A stretch of 7,537 nucleotides of DNA from assembly GCA_964542475.1 (NCBI GenBank), contig CAZIUL010000106.1, forward strand, positions 1-7,537. The letters are read 5' to 3'. Position 1 is the first letter of the stretch. Each line of letters begins with the position of its first letter. Source of the stretch: CAZIUL01 sp964542475. GTDB lineage: Bacteria; Planctomycetota; B15-G4; CAYZWU01. The position numbers and the translations under genes are program-made. Below, piece after piece: positions 1 through 4,646 of the stretch. The notes under the pieces were generated by a model, which saw only the letters and a program-made list of their open reading frames with translations, was not told the DNA's origin and searched no databases.

Positions 1-131
1 CGGATCCCGCGGAAAAGAAAGACGTGGCAAAGGATCACCCGGATGTGGTGCGAAAGATCGTCCAGATCATGAACAGCAGGACACCGTCGGAGTTTGACAA
101 GTGGAACTTTCCGAGGTGCCCGACCATGTAG
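1..131 (+). CDS. C-terminal end of a sulfatase (partial, 5' end outside window)
   Basis: An open frame enters from the left edge (first full codon at position 3) and ends at TAG 129-131, giving 42 residues that begin DPAEKKDVAKDHPDVV and continue with RTPSEFDKWNF. The pattern D-P-x-E-x-x-[DN]-[LV]-A-x-x-H-P-[DE] followed by RTPSE is typical of the C-terminal tail of arylsulfatase-family enzymes (alkaline-phosphatase superfamily), which hydrolyse sulfate esters with a formylglycine residue. The catalytic C-x-[PA]-x-R motif would lie far upstream, so activity and substrate cannot be judged. The gene runs towards the Hdr operon and is probably unrelated to it. The identification rests on the tail alone. 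Confidence 0.6.
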   Translation, partial: DPAEKKDVAKDHPDVVRKIVQIMNSRTPSEFDKWNFPRCPTM

Positions 132-160
132 GGGCGCACCTGCCGGAAGAAAAAGAGAAC

Positions 161-177
161 CACGGATTAACACGGAT
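161..177 (+). repeat. Short tandem cacggat motif
   Basis: The heptamer cacggat occurs at 161-167 and again at 171-177, a 10-base period, inside an A/T-richer stretch just after the sulfatase gene. Similar iterated 'ccacggattaacacggat' phrases occur between genes in many environmental bacterial genomes (from memory, not checked here), so it may be a copy of a dispersed intergenic element. No function can be assigned. Confidence 0.4.
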
Positions 178-254
178 AATTTACATTCGGCGCTGGAGGT
201 ACGGTTTCCACACCGTCCTGGCTTCTCTGGTAGGTTACGGTTTTGAAGAGCTAA

Positions 255-275
255 GCTGGAGCTTGGCATTCCAGC
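255..275. other. Intergenic stem-loop (6-bp stem, 9-base loop)
   Basis: gctgga (255-260) and tccagc (270-275) are exact inverted copies around the loop gcttggcat. It lacks a T run on either strand, so it is not a typical intrinsic terminator. It could be part of a dispersed palindromic element or a weak barrier between the two convergent transcripts. It has no protein-coding explanation. Confidence 0.35.
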
Positions 276-355
276 GTTCTTCCGGGATAGAGCCCCGTAT
301 TTCAGGATGCATTGGGCGCCGAAGAGGCGGCAACAGAGTGCTGCCCTCCAGATGC

Positions 356-505
356 CTATTTTTCCTTCAGCGCCCTGACACTGTTGGAGTGGCACTTCGG
401 GCAGTGGCGCTCTATTGGAACGTCTGAGTCCTTGTTCCAGTAGGGGGCCCTGTATTCGTGCCCGCAGGACAGGCATTTCATTGTGCGTTCTTCAATTTCA
501 GCCAT
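356..505 (-). CDS. Small zinc-ribbon protein, 49 aa
   Basis: ATG at 505-503 opens a 49-codon frame ending at TAG 358-356. The product has CLSC at residues 11-14 and CPKC at 35-38, a two-knuckle CxxC...CxxC zinc-ribbon or rubredoxin-like metal site with a 20-residue spacer, in a charged, soluble chain with no signal or membrane segment. It starts three bases after the TAG stop of the HdrA-MvhD gene, in the same frame, and an AAGG stretch eight bases before the ATG could serve as a weak ribosome site. It is therefore almost certainly the last gene of the operon. Such a protein could bind zinc or iron and help assembly, regulation or electron transfer of the Hdr complex; that role is only inferred from position. 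I do not recognise a named family. An internal ATG at codon 9 is a less likely start because it leaves only two residues before CLSC. Confidence 0.75.
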   Translation of the reverse strand: MAEIEERTMKCLSCGHEYRAPYWNKDSDVPIERHCPKCHSNSVRALKEK

Positions 506-508
506 TTG

Positions 509-2986
509 CTACGCCTTTTTATTGGCTTTTTTCTTTTTCTTTTTCTTTTTTGCCGCCTTATTTTCCTTTTCCTCCTTCAGCACCTTGACGGTCTGTTTTA
601 TCTCCTCGGCGGTCACGGTTTTTCTGAACTCCTCGATCCCATGCATTGTTTCGGCAAAGCGCCGGCCCTGGGCAGAGCTTATCCACTCGAGGCGCAGCCT
701 TTCCGGCCGGATCCCGAGCTTTTCCAGCTTGTTCCAGAGCTTGTCGATGCGCTTCTGCGTCTGGTGCACGGCATCGATGTAGTGGCAGTCGGTGTAGTGG
801 CAGCCGCTCACAACCACCACCGGCGCTCCGAGCTCAAAAGCGCGGATGACGAACTTTTCATCAACGCGTCCCGAGCACATCGTGCGGATGAGACGCGGCG
901 TGGACGGGTACTGAAGCCTTGCAACTCCCGCGTTGTCACCGCCGGGGTACGAGCACCAGTTGCACGCGAATGTCAAAATCTTGTCCTGCGGGTCCTTGGC
1001 AAGGATAGCATCCACCTGGGCCAGGATCTGTTCGTCCGTGAAGTGCTGCATTGTGATCGCATCGAAACGGCAGGCGGGCCCGCAGGTTCCGCATCCGGCG
1101 CACGATGCTTCGATCACAACAGGCATGATCTCTTTTTTCTTGTCGGGCTTGGTGATGGCTCCGTAAGGGCAGACCTTTGTACAGGCGCCGCAGTACGTGC
1201 ACTTGTCCGTGTCGATCCGCGATGTGATCGCTTCCACGGTTACTTCGCCCGCTGAAAGGAGCGAGTTTGCCCTGGACGCCGCGAAACCGGCCTGGCAGAC
1301 CGAGTCCTTCACATCCTTGGGCGCTTCCGCGCATCCTGCCAGGAAGATGCCTTTCGTGGCGGCTTCCACGGGCCTGAGCTTGGGGTGTGCCTCCTGCATG
1401 AACCCGTCCGGGCTCTTCGAGATGGTCAGCAGGCTCCTGATCTTGGGCGCGCTTTCCCTGGGAACGCCGCCCACGGACAGAACCACCATGCCAACCTCGC
1501 GGGTCCTGAGCTTGCCCGTGGTTGTGTTTTCCACGGACAGCTTCAGGGTCCCGTTGGATCCGCTGTTGGTGATCTCTCCGGGAATGCCCCGGATGTATGC
1601 AACACCAGCTTCCTTGCTTCTTATGAACATCTCCTCGAAGCCTTTGCCGAAAGCGCGTATGTCCATGTAGTAGACTTCGACCCGCATGTCCGGGTAGTGG
1701 TCCCGAAGAAGCAGCGTGTCCTTGACAGTGTTCATGCAGCAGATGTTGCTGCAGTACTCGTTGCTGTTTTTGTTCCGGCTCCTCGATCCGACGCACTGGA
1801 TGAACGCCACGGAATCGGGTTCCTTCCCATCCGACGGCCGGACAAGGTGCCCCTTGCTCGGTCCGTCCACGGACAGCATGCGCTCGAACTCCATGGAGGT
1901 GAGCACATCCGGATACTTGGAGTACCCATACTCCTCGATCCCGGACGGATCAAAAGGCTCCATGCCGATCGCCGTCACAATCGCGCCGACCTCGATGTCC
2001 ATAAAGGAGTCGTTCATGTCGAAATCGATGCAGTTCTTTTCGCACGCTTCCGCGCATTTTCCGCACGCGATCGGGTTGTTACCGAGGCACGCGTTCATGT
2101 CAATGGTGTAGGAGGACGGCACAGCCTGCGGGAACGGGATGTAAACCGCTTTCTTCGAGCCAAGTCCGAGCTGGAACTCCGCCGGAACCGATACGGGGCA
2201 GACATCCGAGCAGTCGCCGCATGCGGTGCATTCGGTCTCGACCACGTAGCGGGCCTTGCGGCGCACGCGAACCTTGAAGTTCCCCACGTAGCCGCTCACG
2301 TTTTCCAGTTCACTGTAGGTCAGGATTTCGATCGATGGATGGCGCCACGCCTCCATCATTTTGGGGCCGAGAATTCATATGGGGCAGTCCATCGTGGGAT
2401 ATGTTTTTGCCAGCTGGGGCATGACGCCTCCCAGCGTGGGCTCTTTCTCCACGATGTAGACCTTGTTTCCCGACTCGGCCAGATCCAGTGCCGCCTGGAT
2501 GCCGGCAACGCCGCCGCCGATCACAAGAGCCGCGCGGGTCACGGGGAAGCTCATCTCCTCGAGAGCTTCGAGCTTGCCTGCTCTTGCCACAGCGCTTTCC
2601 ACAAGGTCTTTCGCTTTTTGAGTCGCCCCTTCAGGATCCTTCTGGTGCACCCAGCTGCAGTGCTCCCTTATGTTGGCCATCTCCATGACGTAGGGGTTCA
2701 ACCCCGCTTCCGTCACGCAGGCCCTGAAAGTAGGCTCATGCAGCTTGGGAGTGCATGACGCGATAACGGCCCTGTTCAGGTTTTTCTCATCGATGATCCG
2801 CTTGATCTCGTTCTGCCCGGGGTCGGAGCAGGTGTAGCTCGAACGGACCACTGAAACCACGTTGTCCAGTGTTTCGGCGTAAGCGTGCAGCGCGTCGTTG
2901 TCCACGGTGCCCGCTATGTTCATGCCGCAGTCGCAGATGAACACTCCGATCCTGAGATCGCTCTCAGTCAAGGTACTGCCCTCCAT
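509..2986 (-). CDS. hdrA: Selenocysteine-containing HdrA fused to a C-terminal MvhD domain (825 aa)
   Basis: One gene read through an in-frame UGA (2377-2375): 203 residues, Sec204, then 621 more; with UGA as a stop it would look like two genes. HdrA is the cytoplasmic FAD/Fe-S subunit that bifurcates electrons in heterodisulfide reductase complexes. Visible in order: N-terminal Fe-S domain with CxCG (18-21), C53, C78 and C110; FAD-binding VIGGGVAG (155-162); the Sec site DCPI-U-ILGPK (200-209); an inserted ferredoxin-like domain (C253, C256, C259, C263 and C300, C308, C311, C315); the rest of the FAD fold with IQCVGSR and LAGCAEAPKD; two C-terminal 4Fe-4S motifs (C596-C606, C629-C639); an MvhD domain (about 669-789) with CNWC, MCSGRVD and SGCHYTDCHY; and a lysine-rich tail. 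The start is unsure: the ATG at 2986 has no ribosome site, while a TTG at 2971 does. The gene follows the HdrCB gene by 24 bases. The family assignment is firm; Sec is strongly supported; the electron partners are unknown. Confidence 0.93.
2334..2357 (-). promoter_or_regulatory. Bacterial SECIS-like hairpin for Sec204
   Basis: In the mRNA, counting from the base after UGA, bases 18-23 (GAUGGA) pair with 36-41 (UCCAUC) and bases 24-27 (GGCG) pair with 31-34 (CGCC), with one bulged A at 35 and the apical loop UGG at 28-30. This is a 10-bp stem inside the coding region. Known bacterial SECIS elements have an apical loop roughly 16-37 bases after UGA with a G in the first two loop positions, which fits. 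If the closing G-C pair opens, the loop is GUGGC. The expected role is to bind SelB with Sec-tRNA and recode the UGA. Confidence 0.8.
2375..2377 (-). other. In-frame UGA read as selenocysteine (Sec204 of HdrA-MvhD)
   Basis: TGA at 2377-2375 sits in an open frame: upstream it encodes ...YPTMDCPI and downstream, with no frame change, ILGPKMMEAW. This is the conserved HdrA segment in which the position between the two isoleucines is usually Cys. Sec-containing HdrA is known from some Methanococcales and from selenoproteome surveys of Deltaproteobacteria. A SECIS-like hairpin follows at the right distance. The same codon in the same context recurs in the second HdrA at 7516-7514, which argues against a sequencing error or a broken gene. 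Confidence 0.9.
2979..2984 (-). promoter_or_regulatory. Ribosome site pointing to a TTG start at 2971 for HdrA-MvhD
   Basis: GGAGGG (2984-2979) lies seven bases before a TTG codon at 2971-2969, ideal spacing for a Shine-Dalgarno site. The ATG at 2986-2984 in the same frame has no purine-rich site in the preceding 24-base gap. Starting at TTG would remove five residues (MEGST) and leave the HdrA N-domain intact. Confidence 0.5.
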
Positions 2987-3010
2987 TTAATATAGGTTTC
3001 AGAAACGGCA

Positions 3011-4183
3011 TCAGGCGTCTTTTTTCCGGCCCTTTGCCGGCTCCAGCGCCTCGGATGCAATTACACACAAATCGTTTATCTCGATCCTGCTTTCATCAGG
3101 CAGGGTTTCATCCATCTTGGCGCACTCGAAGTGAATGCGGCACTTCGGGCAGGCTGTCACCATTGTCGAGGCTCCTGTGCGCCCCGCTTCCGCCAGCCTC
3201 GCGCTCTGGATCTTTTTCGAGGTCATGTTGCAGTTCATCCACGACGAGGTCCCGCAGCAGACCGAACTCGTTCCGTTACGCTCCATCTCCACGAACCGCT
3301 CGCCGGCAACCGCATGAAGGACGTTTCTCGGCTCGTCGAGCACGTCCATCTGCCTGCCGAGCCTGCACGGATCGTGATAGGTGAGAGACCGGCCTTTTGC
3401 TTCCTTGGGGACGAGCTTTCCGTCGGAGATCTGCTCGTCCAGAAAGGATGCCATGTGCTGCATCTGTACATCGATCGGTTTCAGGAACTCGGCGTACTCC
3501 TTGGATAGAGTCCTGTAGCACTCGGCACATGAGAACAGGATCTTCTTCGCCCCGGTATTTTCGATGGCTTTTATGTTCAGGCGTGCAAGCTTCAGAAACT
3601 CCTCCTCGCGGCCGGACCAGATCAGATCGTGGCCGCAGCAGCGCTCCTGCTCCATGATCACCGGCTCGATCCCCAAGCTGTTGAGGATGCTGATCACGCT
3701 TTTCCCGATCCTGGTGGTTTCGAGCTTCATGTGATCGAAGTAAGCATCGTAGTAAGGCAGGCATCCCACGAAGTAGAGGATCTCCCCTTTTTGTGCGATC
3801 TTGGCCTCCTTGGGAATCCAATCGAGCCTCTTCTGTTTGAGCTCCCTTGCTGTCTGGAGCTCCATGATCGAATGAAGGGCGCCGTCGTGCGACGGAGATC
3901 CCGGGTTCCCGCTTTTAATTGCTTCGCTTCGCAGTTTGCGGCAGTAACGCGAAAAGTCGATGTTGTGAGGGCAGCGCGGCTGGCACTGCCCGCAGGTGAG
4001 GCAGTCCCACACCCTCTCGTCGAGCGCCATTCCCTCGTGGTCCCCTTCCACTACCATGCTCATCATGGAGCGCGGTGAAAACGATTGCCCGATTCTTGAC
4101 ACCGGGCAGACAGATGTGCACTTGCCGCACTCCAGGCAGGACAGGATACCGGTGTCCTTGTTAAGAACGCTGATGTCAGCCAT
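3011..4183 (-). CDS. HdrC-HdrB fusion protein (HdrD/BamD type), 390 aa
   Basis: A soluble Fe-S protein joining an HdrC-like N-terminus to an HdrB-like C-terminus. Two 4Fe-4S motifs are complete: C16-x2-C19-x2-C22-x3-C26-P and C61-x2-C64-x2-C67-x3-C71-P. Two CCG domains follow, each with all its cysteines: C141, C182-C183-G, C219-x2-C222; and C273, C309-C310-G, C345-x2-C348. In HdrB such domains hold the non-cubane 4Fe-4S clusters that reduce a disulfide; the same fold occurs in HdrD, GlpC and BamD. No membrane segment is seen, so it should be cytoplasmic. ATG at 4183 is chosen because GGAGGA lies upstream at 4200-4195 and the MvhD stop is only one base away; the frame is open to 4246, but that extension overlaps MvhD and looks random. 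It sits between the two HdrA genes and is the only HdrB-like subunit here, so both HdrAs may share it. In a bacterium without coenzymes M and B the natural substrate is unknown. Confidence 0.9.
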   Translation of the reverse strand: MADISVLNKDTGILSCLECGKCTSVCPVSRIGQSFSPRSMMSMVVEGDHEGMALDERVWDCLTCGQCQPRCPHNIDFSRYCRKLRSEAIKSGNPGSPSHDGALHSIMELQTARELKQKRLDWIPKEAKIAQKGEILYFVGCLPYYDAYFDHMKLETTRIGKSVISILNSLGIEPVIMEQERCCGHDLIWSGREEEFLKLARLNIKAIENTGAKKILFSCAECYRTLSKEYAEFLKPIDVQMQHMASFLDEQISDGKLVPKEAKGRSLTYHDPCRLGRQMDVLDEPRNVLHAVAGERFVEMERNGTSSVCCGTSSWMNCNMTSKKIQSARLAEAGRTGASTMVTACPKCRIHFECAKMDETLPDESRIEINDLCVIASEALEPAKGRKKDA

Positions 4184-4184
4184 T

Positions 4185-4646
4185 TTATGCTTTCTCCTCC
4201 GTCCTGTAGTTGAACGGGCTCGGTCCGAGTTCCTTGATCTGTTCAACGAACTCGTCGATCAGTTCGGCCCAGCGTATCCCCTCCGCCGCGGAAACCCATT
4301 CCAGGCGGATCCGGTTCTCCTCCAGGCCTAGCACATCGAGCGTCTTCTTGGTTCGATCGAACATTTCGATTGCCCGCTCGTTGCCGAAGATGTAGTGGCA
4401 GTCGCCGATGTGGCAGCCCGAGACGAGCACCCCGTCAACGCCCAGCTTGAACGCCTTCAGGATGTACGAAGTTCTCACCCTTCCGGAGCACATGGTGCGG
4501 ATTACCCTGAACTTGGGCGAGTACTGGAGCCTGCTTATGCCTGCGTTGTCCGCTCCGGCGTAGCTGCACCAGTTGCATGCGAAGACCAGGATCTTCGGCT
4601 CGAACTTTCCGTTCCCTTCAGCCGTTTTCTTTTTCTTTGTGGGCAT
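4185..4646 (-). CDS. mvhD: MvhD-family 2Fe-2S electron-transfer subunit, 153 aa
   Basis: MvhD (also called FrhD/VhuD-like, BamF in benzoyl-CoA reductase) carries electrons between HdrA and a donor such as a hydrogenase, formate dehydrogenase or NADH module. The family signature is intact: CNWCSYAGAD (C24, C27), MCSGRV (C53) and SGCHIGDCHY (C78, C83). All positions are Cys; unlike some archaeal VhuD and BamF proteins, none is coded by UGA. A lysine-rich leader (TKKKKT) precedes the domain. ATG at 4646-4644 overlaps the HdrA stop (TGATG) and has GGAAGGGG upstream; the open frame further upstream to 4859 is only a shadow of HdrA. Length is usual for the family. Neither an Mvh hydrogenase nor another donor enzyme is encoded in the window, so its partner lies elsewhere. 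It is similar to the MvhD domain fused to the second HdrA but clearly diverged. Confidence 0.93.
   Translation of the reverse strand: MPTKKKKTAEGNGKFEPKILVFACNWCSYAGADNAGISRLQYSPKFRVIRTMCSGRVRTSYILKAFKLGVDGVLVSGCHIGDCHYIFGNERAIEMFDRTKKTLDVLGLEENRIRLEWVSAAEGIRWAELIDEFVEQIKELGPSPFNYRTEEKA
4195..4200 (-). promoter_or_regulatory. Ribosome binding site of the HdrCB fusion gene
   Basis: GGAGGA at 4200-4195, inside the last codons of MvhD, precedes the ATG at 4183. It settles the start at 4183 rather than the upstream in-frame ATG at 4246 and implies translational coupling, as the MvhD stop codon (4187-4185) lies one base before this start. Confidence 0.75.

Larger units (their letters stand above)
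132..355. other. Intergenic region between convergent genes, no gene seen
   Basis: These 224 bases separate the sulfatase stop from the stop of the zinc-ribbon gene. No frame here shows recognisable protein features or a plausible ribosome site. The region holds a short tandem motif (161-177), a weak hairpin (201-205 pairing with 212-216, ACGGT/ACCGT), a clearer hairpin (255-275), and a 6-bp hairpin on the minus strand (345-340 pairing with 334-329, one G-U pair) starting ten bases after the stop of the zinc-ribbon gene. None is followed by a T run, so no classic intrinsic terminator can be called for either gene; the 329-345 hairpin is the best candidate for the end of the operon. An imperfect direct repeat of ggtacggttt (198-207) recurs as ggttacggtttt (233-244). 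Confidence 0.6.

Noticed and set aside
101..427. Plus-strand open frame of 108 aa across the gap
   Set aside because: It starts inside the sulfatase tail in another frame and runs antisense over the zinc-ribbon gene; no ribosome site or family resemblance.
458..1255. Long plus-strand open frame (265 aa)
   Set aside because: It lies opposite the HdrA-MvhD C-terminus, which has clear domains and conserved cysteines. The plus-strand product starts with a hydrophobic run that merely mirrors the lysine-rich tail.
2360..2377. hdrA as a pseudogene or a sequencing error at the UGA
   Set aside because: The frame is intact on both sides, the same UGA occurs independently in the second HdrA, the position matches a known Sec/Cys site, and a SECIS-like hairpin follows in each case.
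2371..2381. Adjacent EcoRI and NdeI sites (gaattcatatg) hinting at a cloning linker
   Set aside because: They encode the conserved HdrA residues in frame (I-U-I-L) and recur in the second HdrA at 7510-7520, so they are natural sequence.
1385..2758. Long plus-strand open frame (457 aa) and others at 3629-4078, 4395-5027 and 5024-5728
   Set aside because: Antisense shadows of the GC-rich Hdr genes; rich in His, Arg, Val and Ala with no recognisable domain or ribosome site.
2996..3006. Palindrome gtttc-a-gaaac in the 24-base gap before HdrA-MvhD as an operator
   Set aside because: It is short, lies inside an operon with no promoter visible, and partly overlaps the ribosome-loading region; no regulator can be linked to it.
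4184..4246. N-terminal extension of the HdrCB fusion to an upstream ATG at 4246
   Set aside because: The extra 21 residues are Arg/Ser-rich and unlike HdrC, overlap MvhD, and a strong ribosome site supports the ATG at 4183.
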